From Nemophila menziesii (taxonomy: Eukaryota; Streptophyta; Magnoliopsida; Boraginales; Hydrophyllaceae), in contig JARWIR010000010.1 in assembly GCA_029959085.1 (NCBI GenBank), forward strand, positions 18,063,001-18,127,000: a stretch of DNA of 64,000 bases, written 5' to 3'. This document shows positions 1 to 12,414 of this stretch, one piece after another. Position numbers and translations under genes: made by a program. The notes below the pieces were generated by a model, which saw only the letters and a program-made list of their open reading frames with translations, was not told the DNA's origin and made no database searches. Position 1 is the first letter of the stretch, and each line of letters opens with the position of its first letter.

Positions 1-1720
1 TCCAACGACATGGAATAGTAGGTAAAAGGAGGAATGTAACTCTTTTGATTAAGGTATATAATTGATCAAATTAATCTCTCAATATATGGTTAGAAGAAAA
101 GTTTTTATTTCTACTCATATACTTATTCGCGTATCCACAAACTTACTTCCATAAACTCCGTATGAATTATGGCCAAAAGAAATATGACCTTTCATACTTG
201 ATCTCGTGAGGGTTGGTAAGTTTGTGACTTATCCAATGAATATAGAAAGTTGGGTCACAAAAAGGTAAGAATGATTTCTTTAGAAGATATACAAAGACTT
301 TAAATGATATGTGTTCAAGGTTGAATATAATAATGGAATTTATTAAGTCTGAGTTACACGATGTTACATTTGGATAGTAATGTTTTTCCTCAATAAAGGT
401 GCGGTTGTTAAAAATTTAATTTTACAATAATTAAATGAGAATAAAACAGATGTATGCAATTAAATATGTTACTAGATAAGGTACCACATGCACGAGGAAG
501 CCAATGTTGCCTCAATTTTAGCTCAAAATAAATTATTGCATCATCTAGTAAATTTGTTTTACAATAACTTCACCTATAAGGAATCATCGAGGGATAGTTT
601 TTTGTTGTTGATTTAAGATCCATGGATGAATCTGTATGATATATCTATAAGACAAAGAAGAAACTCAAAGAGTACATGAACTCTTCATATCGTACTACGC
701 AAGATGGAGACAATGAAGAAAATCAATTCAAAAAGTTGGTAGATCTTCCCAAAGACACAAAGTGATTGAGAATAAATAGATTCTTGAAATGAGAAGAAAA
801 CTAGACACTTCAGTTAAGAGGTACAAATCTCGTCTAATGGCAAAAAGGCTATAATACAAGGAAGAAATTCTTTTTTTTTGGGATAAACATTTTTTCTATT
901 GTTAAGAGATTTACCTCATTTGGTTATATACTAGTTGTTGTGGTGCATCTTGATTATGATTTGAACTAGATGGATGTCAAAACTACATTTCTCAGTGGAG
1001 AATAAAAAAAGAATAAACATAAAGGAACAATATTTAGATATGATTTATGGTCTTTAACATACTCAAGACAGTGACTTTCTAAGACTCATGAGTCATTTCA
1101 ATTAGTAATTTTTTAAATGATATGTGAAATATCACTTGTTCTACATATCAAAAGTTCCATATAAAAGTTTGTGAATATATCTCGTTATGTAGATGATATC
1201 GTACAAGTTAAGAATGACATGTTATTTGTCAAAATTAAGGAGTTGTTATATTAATTTTTTTGTTGATGTGAAAGGTATTAGAACTATGAATTCTGTTCTT
1301 GATGTTATGATACTTAAAGAATGTTTAAATTTGTGTTGTCCCTATCTCAAGAATTATACATCATGAAGATGCATGAACACCTTTACATGACAGATTTTGA
1401 TGTCATTAACACTCCAAATAACTATGAGCATAAGCTATAATCATTTTATATGTCCTAGTACTACAGAGATGAAACAGAAAGGATAACAATGTTGTATGAG
1501 TAATTACAGTACCAATAATAATATTATGAATGTCATGATGTGTATTAGGCCATACATTTTGTTATGCCTTGAGTTTAGTTATCCATTTGTCAATGATGTT
1601 TACTAGACCAGACATCGGTTATGTTGGTTTATTTAGTCCTTTTTAAATAGAATTATAGGAATAAGCATTGAAAATCCAAAATATGAGCAATGAGATGCCT
1701 TAAAAGGATTAGGCTTCATG
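1..1720 (+). mobile_element. Ty1/copia pol remnant, copy 1 (integrase tail and RT; cut by window start)
   Basis: Conceptual translation in shifting frames recovers copia pol. The integrase piece RHGIVGKRRNVTLL lies at about 10-55, and a TPYELW-like piece near 150-175. RT pieces are KSRLMAKR near 825-850, MDVKTTFLSGE from 970, YVDDI at 1186-1200, SLSQELYIKKMHEHLYM near 1340-1390 and CIRPYILL near 1540. Stops and frame changes interrupt every domain. No RNase H or 3' LTR follows; similarity ends near 1720, where another sequence is joined. It pairs with copy 4, sharing for example the stretch after AAAGGTGCGG near 400 that copies 2 and 5 have lost. Confidence 0.85.
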
Positions 1721-1730
1721 CTGCATAGTG

Positions 1731-1945
1731 TTAATAGAGTGGTTTACCAAGCTGCATAGTGGTAAAGCCACAACAGATAATATCGTGAAGACTCTTCTAT
1801 TGATTGCACCCTGTACTATTTTAATAGAATGGAATAATAGAGTGTTCAATGGAGATTATATATTGGAGGATTGAATTTTTGACATTATATTAATGGGGTT
1901 TCGAGAGAATCTAACACGATACAAGAGAAAGAATAAATAAAAGTA
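1731..1945 (+). pseudogene. Decayed 72-codon frame, copy 1 (possible LINE tail)
   Basis: This matches the open 72-codon frame at 11945-12163 but carries an in-frame TGA in GGATTGAAT (near 1873) and a TAA near the end (AATAAATAA). The conserved part reads W-N-N-R-V-F-N-G, faintly like the W..RNNRVF stretch near the end of plant LINE reverse transcriptases. No zinc-knuckle residues are present. The LINE link is a guess. Confidence 0.3.
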
Positions 1946-2194
1946 GGTGAATCTGGTCATGGTTTGATGGAGTAGATGAGTAGTCGGTCCATGTACTTGT
2001 TGTACTTGGATTGACTTATATGTTTCGACTTTGTTTTATTATGTTTTTCTTTATTTGGTAGTGGATTGGTTAGCCAACCATAGAACAAGAGAAGTAATAT
2101 AAGTGGAGAAAATATGTAATTAAATTTAATGAGTTATTGGAAATATCATATCAAAATTCAATAGCAAGTTATTGGAAATAGGAACATTATTCAA

Positions 2195-2375
2195 TCAAAT
2201 TTTGGATTTACCAATATTATGATTATTAGGATTAACCATTTATATTATGACACATTTCCCATGTTTATTGAATTACATAAACTAATTTATAGACATGTGT
2301 CTTGTTATTATATCAAACGATACTTATTTATATATTTTACCATCCAATATTAGATTGAAGTCTTACCATTGGAAA
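2195..2375. mobile_element. MITE-2-like foldback element, block A copy 1
   Basis: An A+T-rich segment is bracketed by CCAATATTA-type ends (ACCAATATTATG at the left, CCATCCAATATTAGA at the right). It has inner arms that in less mutated copies read GACACATGTC and GACATGTGTC, which are exact reverse complements. The same segment is found in all five A blocks and in both D1 and D3. No protein is encoded. Superfamily is undetermined because clear target duplications are not visible. Confidence 0.4.
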
Positions 2376-3515
2376 TATCATATTATATCAAAGAGGAAGG
2401 AAAGGTTAAAAGAATTGTGTGTTTAAATTATATATTTTTTTGTTAAAAAAGATAAAACTAACAAAAAAAGAAAGAAAGATGTTCTTGTTTCTAATAGACA
2501 CTATGTATTTTATTATTATTCACTAAAAAATTCTATGAAACCCTAACCGCCGCCACTACATCGGCTATACATAAACAATACTCACAACAATCTGTCATTT
2601 ATATAATATTTTTCTCATTGTCAATCTATAATTTCTCTTTGTATTTGATCTTCTGTAAACACCCACCCTATTCCTTATGAATGTACACATTTTCATATCC
2701 CCGTTTTTTCTCTGTGAATCTAAAAATTCATATCTTGTATGTCTGTTATCTCAGATTGTTGATCATGACATTTCAATCAATGGTTCATCAAAAGGTAAAA
2801 TTAAATATTTTTATTATATATAATTACTTGAAGCGTTCTCTTTTATGTTCTTTGTCAATATATTTATGTAATTATTAATAAAAAAATTGTTTATGTAGAT
2901 ATTTTATATTATTTCTTATTATAAAACTTACAATAATCATCAATTCAATATTATTTGATGAATCTGATGTAAAAATTGATTATACCTTAGCAATTTAAAA
3001 ATAATTGTAATTTTAAATTCAATGTTTAAATTTTTTTAGATGTTTTGCAGGTGTCATTTAGCCTTTTTAGCATTAAGTTTTACAAAGACGAGAAATGGTT
3101 ATTAATTCAACAATTTTAAAGCTTGGATTATTAAAAACTATTTTTTTCATTCACTGTTTTGATCTTTTAAGATATAAGTTGGAAAATGAGACTTGAAATA
3201 GAGAAAAAAATGATTAGTTCTATTGATTTTCAAAATTAGTTCGACTTTTTTTAAAGGTTTGAGTTGAGAGAAAAAGATAAAGATTAGAGTAATTATTTGT
3301 AATCTTATCTTATCATATACTCTAGTCATATGTTACATCATATTGATTAATTACTATAAAACAGAATATTTAAGAATTATGGATGAAATTCATTGATATT
3401 TATTCACTCAAATTTCTTTCTTCAATTTAGTTATGTTGTTGGTTGACCTTTACCTATTAAGGATGGATTCCCACTTTTAATTGACACGTAAAATGTCTTT
3501 GAAAATATTTTGTAG
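2376..3515 (+). repeat. Unit P, block A copy 1, with telo-box and TATA-like head
   Basis: The head has a telo-box AAACCCTAA (2538-2546) followed by CCGCCGCC, then a TATA-like TTTATATAAT near 2598-2607. Downstream an ATG at 2780 gives MVHQK ending exactly at a donor-like AAG|GTAAAA (2794/2795). An acceptor-like TTTTGCAG ends at 3050. These look like a promoter, 5' leader and first intron of an old gene, but the spliced frame stops within about 25 codons. The tail continues to TTGTAG before the PIAL exons. The same head recurs ten times in the window. Confidence 0.55.
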
Positions 3516-4641
3516 GTCGTTATATTGTAATTATTGGTGCTATGAGTATGATAGATTCACCTAACCATTCTACCCTTGAAACTTATGTACAACCAAGTCT
3601 TTTAACTCCAGATTCAGGTATATATTATTATTAGTACATTAGTGAGAATAAAATTATTTAAATTACATTTTTTATTTGAATGTGTATAGATTGTGATTTA
3701 ACTGTGGGACCATCTTTAATATCATTGAAATGTCCTATAAGGTACGTGTCTTTGTAATTATATATTTATGGAAAGAAGAAAAAACATTTTTTCGTAATAA
3801 TTTATTTATTTTAACAGCTCGACTCGTATAAAGATTTCTGTTAAAGGTCATTTATGTAAGCATCTTCAGGTGAGTTTCTATATTTTTTTTGTGTGTTTAT
3901 TTTAGTTTTTATTAATTTGTTTTTTTTTCTGTGAAAGTGTTTTGATTATGAGAATTTTATGGAGATAAATTCAAGGGTACCATGTTGGAGGTGTGTGTAT
4001 TGTAATGCTAATCTTACATTCGAATACATACATATTGATCAAAAGATGTTTAAGATAATTTTAATTTTATGTGGATTTTAATTTTGAAGTAATAATGGAA
4101 CTTTATAATTATTTTTTTAGGTGTTAAAAAAGGTGAAGGAGGACGTAAATGATGTTGTATTTTTATTAGATGGTTCATAGAAAGTTGTAACGGAGAGTGA
4201 TGAAGATCTAACTGTCAGAAATGGTTCATCTGAGATGAGATCTGGGTCGTTGAAGACACAAAGCCATAGAGGTGTAGCACTAATGGCAAACACTGATTGT
4301 TATTTTAATCTAGTGCAAGATTCACATGTAGGCTCCTACAACAATATGAACAACAGGTAATTTACAGTTTTGCCCCTTGAAGTAACCATTTGATATGAAG
4401 CCCGGCCCGGTACTGATTTATTTCTGTTCAACAGGAAGTTGGCCACGAAGGGATTGGTGGGAGTCAACAAGTAGGGACAATGTCGGACAACAATCGGGCT
4501 TTTCTTCACCACCAGGCCTCTTCTTCAAACCCGGTAGAGAATATAGCACCACCACTATCACCACTACCACCGCTACCACCACCAGGTTTCATGAATATAG
4601 AAGAAGAAGAAAAGAATTGGTGGGGCTCTGTCTGGAAATGA
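3516..4641 (+). pseudogene. PIAL-type SP-RING SUMO ligase fragment, copy 1 (broken)
   Basis: PIAL1/PIAL2 are plant SUMO ligases of the PIAS/SIZ superfamily that build SUMO chains. Six exon remnants are visible: 3516-3617 (RYIVIIGAMSMIDSP), 3690-3741 (GPSLISLKCPI), 3818-3869 (RIKISVKGHLCKHLQ), 3938-4054 (CFDYENFMEINSR, WRCVYCNANL), 4121-4356 and 4435-4641 (proline-rich LPPLPPPGF, acidic EEEE, end NWWGSVWK). The SP-RING Cys and His ligands are all present. Lesions: TAG at 4178-4180 where family members have Trp; donor after 4054 changed from GT to AT; a 48-bp in-frame deletion removing the SUMO-interaction motif; a 10-bp deletion that shifts frame before 4356. The N-terminal half of the protein is absent. 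The family call rests on remembered family sequence, not on a search. Confidence 0.85.
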
Positions 4642-6590
4642 ATACGAGGCAGTAGGCTCATTTACAGGCTGGTCAGGTTCATCAACCACCTCCACATACA
4701 CATCATCGATAGATTTGACTCTGTTAAATCGTATTTGTGCTTTTTAAGAAAAAATTCTGAACGAAATTCTTTGCTAGTTGATACTCTTTATTATTTGTAA
4801 AAAATTATATGAAACCCTAACCACTGCCACTACATCGGCTATACATAAACCATACTCAAAATAATTTATCATTTATATAATCTTTTTCTCAATGTCAAGC
4901 TATACATTCTCTTTATATTGGCCCTACTCCTCATTGGATGTACTTCCTGAATCTAATAATTCGTATCTTATATTTCTAGTATCTCTAATAGTTGGTCATA
5001 ACATTTCAATAAATGGTTCATCAAAACGTTAAAGTAAATATGTTTACTATATATAATTACTTGTTGCGTTTCTTCTATGTTTTTTGTCAATATATTTATA
5101 TAATCATTAATAAAAAAGTATTTTTCTCAGATATTTTGTGTTTTTTCTTGTTATAAAACTTACAATAATAAACATGCAATTCACTATTATTTGATAAATC
5201 TAAGGTAAAAAATGATTATATCTTGGCAATTTAAAAGTAATTATAATTTCAAATTCAATGTTTAACAAATTGTAGTTGTTTTGCAGGTGCTTTTTGGCCT
5301 CTTTAGCATCAAGTTTCTTGTCACAATTTCAAAGCTTTGATTATCAATAACTATTTTTTTCGTTCATTGTTTTAATCTTTTAAGATGTAAATGGGAAAAT
5401 GAGACTTGAACTAGAGAACATATGATTAGTACTTAGAATTGTCAAAATTAGTTAGACTTTTTTAAAGATTTGAGTTGAGAGAAAGAGATAAGGATTAGAG
5501 TAATCTGGTAATACACATGGTTGGGAATTAATTATTATCTTACCTCATCATATACTCCAGCATGTTACATCATATTGATTAGTTATTATAAAACGGAAAA
5601 TCTAGGAGTATTGGATGAAATTCATTGATATTTAATCATTCAAATTTCTTTCTTCAATATAGTTATGTTGCTGGTTGACCTTTACCAATTAAGGGTTCGA
5701 TAGATTTTAGGTGTGCATGTACAAACTTTATAATGTTATAATGATTATTCGTGTAAGAAATAAGTTCTATTAAATTATTAATATTTAAAGTTTAATGTAT
5801 CTAATCACTCTCGTCAGTCATGACCAGGATGTGTAATATCTTTATTGGAGAAGATTTGATAAATTACCTTGGATTTGCAAGAAGATCATATCATAAGGTT
5901 GCCCAAAAGGTCTAGTTCGTTCTTAACTTTATTTTCTCATAATAGGTAATATTCTTTCAAAACTGAATTTTTACTATGTTTTCTATTAGAAAAAATTTAT
6001 TCGAAATATAAAATCCATACAAACAGTTATATGTATATATATATATATATATTCACACTTTTTAATTTGATTATAGTCTTCCAATGGGATTTTCTAAACA
6101 TGTTTAAAAAAAAGAATATGGGTAAAATTTTTTGAAGGATATAAGGTCAAACTAAACAAAACATGTTTAGTAAAATACGATCAGATTAAAACCATCTAAC
6201 GACCATGACAAGACTAAAACCTTCAAGTTAAGTTACACTGAAAATGCTCAGATAAGCAAAATAACCAGCAAATACGTTAAAGATATGTGTGTATGTCACA
6301 ATGTATTGTAATAACATGAAAATAACTATATATGGCATATAAAAAACAATATTAAAGTCTTTAGGTGTTACATACACTTTATATATATATATCTTATGAG
6401 CATCCATAATTTGTGTTCAGATTAATAGTATTTTAAATATTTAGAAAATATTTTTTTGCTATTATATATAATAATTTTGTTAGTTAAAATTTTAAAAAAA
6501 TGTTTGGGTTATACTATTTTCAAATTATTCCTTTGTAAAAGTGTTTGATAATTTTTTTCGTGCATTTATCATAATATTTCCTTTATTTAT
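4642..6590 (+). repeat. Unit P, diverged form B, copy 1 (3' truncated)
   Basis: After the PIAL stop, a short tail runs into a second P head: telo-box at 4812-4820, then CCACTGCCACTACATCGG as in the other B copies. The MVHQK donor is lost here (CAAAACGTTAAAG in place of CAAAAGGTAAAA). The unit contains a short (TA)n at about 6030-6051. Near 6590 it stops abruptly, joined to the CCTATAGAACTG start of block G, and lacks the about 1.3 kb Q segment that follows B2, B3 and B5. No coding potential seen. Confidence 0.7.
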
Positions 6591-8463
6591 TTTTCGTACC
6601 TATAGAACTGTGACTGCACGCAAGCTTATGGGTTGTCTTAAAGTAAAAATATGATAACCTCAAGGTTATCATTCCCCGGGTACTACCAAGATTATATTAA
6701 CCGTGTCTCGAATTCAATGTAATGCAGAGTTAGCAAGTTAATATAAATGCTGCATTTTCAATGAAGGACTAAAGTAAAAATAATTAAATGACTAACTAAA
6801 ATGCAATTAAATTAAACTACAAAAGAGAATAGAAAATAGGAATTAAATGTTTGATCCTTGCGAGTAATCCTCCTAATAAATCATTATCTTGTTATTAGAA
6901 TAAGGCTGAATTGAGTAATTCTCATTAATTTCCCTGTCCCTACTGACTACCTAGCAGACAAGACCGTTCGCTTAAATGCCGCGCAATAGGTGTTTACATA
7001 CTATTTCTGAAAATCCAAACCCTCATCCGGGTGTTAGACGAAAACCTCAAACTACTTATAAATGATCAATAATTTAATCATCCCAAAAAGCCCAAACAAA
7101 ACTAATAATTAATTAGAGTTCATACCCATTGCCAGTTTCAAGCATAAAATGTTCATCTCATACTAATTAACTGAAAAATACAATAGAAATAATGATATAA
7201 TCATATTTTTTTAACAAACGAGTTGATGCATAATACGGTAGAGTCATTAAACTGCCAACCACAAAGTTGATGCATAGACAAATTTAACAGCTGAGCTCCA
7301 CGCGTTGTTGGTTATTGTATCATTTTGTTTTAATTTTGAAAAAAAATTGTTTCAGTTTTCCAACGAATTAAAAAAAAGAAAGGGAGAACTATCATCCTCT
7401 GGGTAATACTAAACTGATATTTCCGCTGCACTCCTTTCTTCTTTTGTTTAATTGGCGCAATGGTTTTCTTTTGTTGGACAGATTTGTTTCCGAAAATAAA
7501 CGATTTTAACAGTTTTGGTGATTTGAACTTCCAACATCAAACTACATTGAACGTAATATACTCTAACTTTTGGGATAAGAGTAGTTTTTGGTTCTTTGAT
7601 TTGTGTATTGGGAGATGATGGTCACCGATATATTTTAAAAAAATAAAAAAAAATGGTTGAAAGTTTTTTAACTATTGTGGTTCGATTTTTTTTTTTTTAA
7701 AACACAGTTGAAGGTTTTTTAACTGGTGTGGTTTGAATTGTTAACCAACCTGATCAAAGGAGACAAAATCACTCCACCACTATACTAGATTCTTTTAACT
7801 AGTTACATTGTGCGAATAGAACAAATTCTACACTCCTTCACTCCAGAATCATATATCTCGTTCATGTTCACCATTGGTTCTATTATCTTTATACTTAATT
7901 TTATGACTATTTGACATAGAAGAAAAATATCTTTGCCCTAGACTTATATATGAAACTGGTGTAATTTGACCATTGTGTTATTTTATCATGTTTGATGTAT
8001 ATGACCATATGTCTTAATTATAAGCATGTGTACTTATGATTGTATTATGCTAAATATGATCTTAGTTTTGTAACCATGCTTCCGTGTAACACAATATAAA
8101 TGTGAAACGCTAGATAGCTTTTTTACGAGGTAAAATGTATCTTAAATATGTTTGATACATGACTTGCTAGTTAATATATTATATTTTGTCAATTCCATAT
8201 GTATATATATATATATTGAAAATTGGGTTATTTTATGGATATGTTTGATCCCAAAACTACTAAACCATACGGGTCTAGTTTATTCCATATTAATTAATTG
8301 TATTAGAATAGTGGAAGATCTGTAGGGAACTTATCATTTTGTCTTGATGAAATTGAATTATAACTAGATAAACAAAAGTATGGTGATTCATGATTGAGAA
8401 TATAGGGAACTTTCTGTTTCACTTCTTTTGTTTTTTGTTTACGAGTTCAATTTGCATTTTGAG
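6591..8463. repeat. Block G copy 1: non-coding leader upstream of copia copy 2
   Basis: The block begins CCTATAGAACTGTGACTGCACG. A perfect 7-bp stem, GATAACC-TCAA-GGTTATC, lies at about 6650-6667, followed by CCCCGGG. The first about 550 bp is shared with block L; the rest (from about 7190) is G-specific. Its right part should contain the old copia 5' LTR, because a primer-binding-site remnant follows directly, but an LTR start could not be fixed. No credible ORF. Confidence 0.6.
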
Positions 8464-11400
8464 ACAATGGTATCATTTGATATATTTTATATATTAAAGA
8501 AAATACCTAGATATACTAGAAAATGGCTATATGTAACATCTTTTAGACCTTAAAAGAAGGATAAGGATGAATGGTGATATAACTATACCATATGAGAACT
8601 CGAGGTACATTGAATACTCGAGGAACTAGAATATGATATTGTTAATAATGTGATATTTGAGCTTGAGGAAGGCTTCCAATTCATCACATGAGAACCATAT
8701 AACTTATCAAGTTTCGGATTTATAAATACTCTATTATTCTAGTAATATTGATAAGTTATATGTGTTACTTAGTTTTTTAGTATCACAAGTATCCTACCAC
8801 TTAAAAGATATGGGTATGCTATTTAGGAGATGATAAGATACTACCATGTCGATGTTGTGTTAGTTAACAGGAATGACTATACTCATAAAAAGAAACATGG
8901 TAATGGAATTTAACACATCTAGGAGCGATGTTTAAAGTGACTAGGACAGTCTATACATCTGGTGATATCTTCAATTATGAACAACAAATTCAAGTAATCA
9001 TCAATCTCTTTCAAATAATTGGAAGTATCAAAAAGTGAATGACTCATAATAACATCAATATGTTTGATGATGCTACTTGTGTTGTACTCGAGAATGAGTG
9101 TAACTAAGGTTTCATGGCTTCATAGTTTAACATATATTACTAAGTCTAGCTCTCATACAAAATTGAAATATAGAGCAAAGAAAAAGGGTGATATATCTGG
9201 TTCTAAGAAGATCAAGATTAGTCACAAAAAAATAAAGTATGATCATAAGAAATAAAAGAGTAAGATGAGATGCTACATTTATGAAAATTTGTGTCATATA
9301 ACTTGCGAGCCTAATATAGTAGAACTATCTTCTTCTTATGATTTTTGCATCTATTGCTAGAACCATGTTGCTAATTGATCTTACCCTATGTGAATTATTG
9401 ACTTAGGAGCAATAGACCTTGTGACAAAAGATTGAGAGACCTATATAATACACAATGAATGAAAATTTGAATTGGTATAAGATGTATATATGTAAATGAC
9501 AACAATAATATTGAAGTCAACGGATTGGCACAAGTAGTTGAGCTTGCGAAGTGGTCAAACCTTGTATCTACATGATATCTTAGTGTACAAATTTTAGGCA
9601 CAATTTGGTCTCATTTATTGCTCTTTAGGGATTAGATCCAGTACCCATGTTCAGAACAAACAATAAATATTATGCATAATTTGAAACTACATTTAGAATA
9701 AATGGTTCTTTGGTATATGGAAAAGGTTGACTACAAGAACTATTATTTTGATAGTAGTTGATTTTCTATGAATTTCTTTTATATAACTAAATATACTGAA
9801 AAATACTATAAAATATTAGGCTATGTCATAATAGTTATGACCCGAACAACATTGTTGGAGAAGGATATTCATTTTATTCACTTGATGAAATTCTTTGGCC
9901 ACACTGTGGATACTGCCTAGTAATAAAAGTAGTCTGACTTTTTTTGGAAAGCTTAAGCTAAATGTTTCAATATCCGTTGGAGTTAATCCGTTCTAACATT
10001 TGTAGACTCACTGGGTTAACAAGATGTGGGGTATACTAATTCATTACCTTATAGATGATTTCACACGATTTAGTGATATCTATCAGATTTCTTGCAAATT
10101 AGAAGCACTTAGTTGCTTCACAAATTTGTTAATTATAAATTTGAGAATCAGATAGAGAGGAAGGGTAAAACCTTGAGAAAAAACCGTGATCATGGAATCT
10201 ATTTAAGGGATTTTAAATAATGGTGTGATGAGAATGGGATCATAAATACTTTTATGATTTTTCACATCCAACGACATGGAATAGTAGGTAAAAGGAGGAA
10301 TGTAACTCTTTTGATTAAGGTATATAATTGATCAAATTAATCTCTCAATATATGGTTAGAAGAAAAGTTTTTATTTCTACTCATATACTTATTCGCGTAT
10401 CCACAAACTTACTTCCATAAACTCCGTATGAATTATGGCCAAAAGAAATATGACCTTTCATACTTGATCTCGTGAGGGTTGGTAAGTTTGTGACTTATCC
10501 AATGAATATAGAAAGTTGGGTCACAAAAAGGTAAGAATGATTTCTTTAGAAGATATACAAAGACTTTAAATGATATGTGTTCAAGGTTGAATATAATAAT
10601 GGAATTTATTAAGTCTGAGTTACACGATGTTACATTTGGATAGTAATGTTTTTCCTCAATAAAGGTGAACGGATGTATGCAATTAAATATGTTACTAGAT
10701 AAGGTACCACATGCACGAGGAAGGCAATGTTGCCTCAATTTTAGCTCAAAATAAATTATTGCATCATCTAGTAAATTTGTTTCACAATAACTTCACCTAT
10801 AAGGAATCATCGAGGGATAGTTTTTTGTTGTTGATTTAAGATCCATGGATGAATCTGTATGATATATCTATAAGACAAAGAAGAAACTCAAAGAGTACAT
10901 GAACTCTTCATATCGTATACGCAAGATGGAGACAAGGAAGAAAATCAATTCAAAACGTTGGTAGATCTTCCCAAAGACACAAAGTGATTGAGAATAAATA
11001 GATTCTTGAAATGAGAAGAAAACTAGACACTTCAGTTAAGAGGTACAAATCTCGTCTAATGGCAAAAAGGCTATATTACAAGGAAGAAATTGTTTTTTTT
11101 TTGGGATAAACATTTTTTCTATTGTTAAGAGATTTACCTCATTTGGTTATATACTAGTTGTTGTGGTGCATCTCGATTATGATTTGAACTAGATGGATGT
11201 CAAAACTACATTTCTCAGTGGAGAATAAAAAAAGAACAAACATAAAGGAACAATATTTAGATATGATTTATGGTCTTTAACATACTCAAGACAGTGACTT
11301 TCTAAGACTCATGAGTCATTTCAATTAGTAATTTATTAAATGATATGTGAATATCGCTTGTTCTACATATCAAAAGTTCGATAAAAAAGTTTGTGAATAT

Positions 11401-11915
11401 ATCTCGTTATGTAGATGATATCGTACAAGTTAAGAATGACATGTGATTTGTCAAAATTAAGGAGTTGTTATATTTTGTTTTTGTTGATGTGAAAGGTATT
11501 AGAACTGTGAATTCTGTTCTTGATGTTATGATTCTTAAAGAATGTTTAAATTTGTATTGTCCCTATCTCAAGAATTATACATCAAGAAGATGCATGAACA
11601 CCTTTACATGACAGATTTTGATGTCATTAACACTCCAAATAACTATGAGCATAAGCTATAATCTTTTTATGTGTCCTAGTACTACAGAGATGAAACAGAA
11701 AGGTGAACAATGTTGTATGAGTAATTACAGTACCAATAATATTATGAATGTCATTATGTGTATTAGGCCATACATTTTATTATACCTTGAGTTTAGTTAT
11801 CCATCTGTCAATGATGTTTACTAGACCAGACCTTGGTTATGTTGGTTTATTTAGTCCTTTTTAAATAGAATTATAGGAATAAGCATTGAAAATACAAAAT
11901 ATGAGCAATGAGATG
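8464..11915 (+). mobile_element. Ty1/copia gag-pol remnant, copy 2
   Basis: A TGGTATCA (8468-8475) resembles the copia primer-binding site complementary to initiator tRNA-Met, one base after a CA that may end the 5' LTR. Domains in order: gag (MTHNNINMFDDA from 9039); broken zinc knuckle near 9270-9310 (RCYIYENLCHITCEP, one Cys lost); protease IIDLGA at 9394-9411 (DSG changed to DLG, preceded by TGA for Trp); integrase about 9900-10480 (LEALRCFTNL-like near 10100, KRRNVTLL near 10300); RT about 11040-11800 (MDVKTTFLSGE from 11193, YVDDI 11408-11422). An about 40-bp deletion after AAAGGTG near 10665 is shared only with copy 5. RNase H and 3' LTR are missing. Confidence 0.87.
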
Positions 11916-11944
11916 CCTTAAAGGATTAGGCTTCATGCTGCATA

Positions 11945-12163
11945 GTGTTAATAGAGTGGTATACCAGACTGCATAGTGGTAACGCCACAACAGATAATAT
12001 CTTGAAGACTTTTCTATTGATTGCACCCTGTACTATTTTAATAGAATCGAATAATAGAGTGTTCAATGGATATTATATATTGGAGGATAGAATTTTTGAC
12101 ATTATATTAATGGGGTTTCGAGAGAATCTAACAAGATACAAGAGAAAGAATAAAGAAAAGTAG
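11945..12163 (+). CDS. Open 72-codon frame of unknown function (possible LINE tail)
   Basis: This frame starts with an ATG in TGCATAGTG context and stays open to TAG. The middle reads ILIESNNRVFNG and the end is basic (TRYKRKNKEK). It is open only here and at 56617-56835; the equivalents at 1731, 27625 and 46413 have stops. It directly follows the truncated copia RT, so it is probably part of another inserted element. The W/RNNRVF-like stretch faintly resembles plant LINE C-termini. No promoter or known domain seen, and it is probably not a real gene. Confidence 0.25.
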   Translation: MLIEWYTRLHSGNATTDNILKTFLLIAPCTILIESNNRVFNGYYILEDRIFDIILMGFRENLTRYKRKNKEK

Positions 12164-12414
12164 GTGAAACTGGTCATGGTTTGATGGGGTAGATGAGTAT
12201 TCGGTTCATGTACTTGTTGTACTTGGATTGACTTATATCTTTCAACTTTGTTTTATTATGTTTTTCTTTATTTGGTAGTGGACTGGTTAGCCAACCATAG
12301 AACAAGAGAAGTAATATAAGTGGAGAAAATATGTAATTAGATTCAATGAGTTATTGGAAATACCATATCAAAATTCAATAACAAGTTATTGGAAATAGGA
12401 AAATTATTCAATCC

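Noticed and set aside
2538..2546. AAACCCTAA as interstitial telomere repeat
   Set aside because: Only one unit at each site, with no tandem array; a promoter telo-box fits better.
2681..2878. 65-codon plus-strand frame in P (also 13071, 47356, 57764)
   Set aside because: It runs straight through a likely donor (AAG|GTAAAA) into intron-like sequence and differs by frameshifts between copies. A spliced MVHQK peptide was considered, but it stops within about 25 codons and form B has lost the donor.
4395..4655. 86-codon plus-strand frame starting MKPGPV (also at 29545 and 49135)
   Set aside because: It begins inside the last PIAL intron and reads the last exon out of phase; the true frame ends NWWGSVWK. 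Its Thr-rich run is the shifted proline-rich stretch.
9395..9601. 68-codon minus-strand frame repeated at 25058, 43809 and 54064
   Set aside because: Antisense to the copia protease region; conservation is explained by block duplication.
10433..10738. 101-codon minus-strand frame, identical at 55102-55407
   Set aside because: Antisense to the copia integrase remnant; it exists only because an about 40-bp deletion joined two stop-free windows, and its identity merely reflects the recent duplication.
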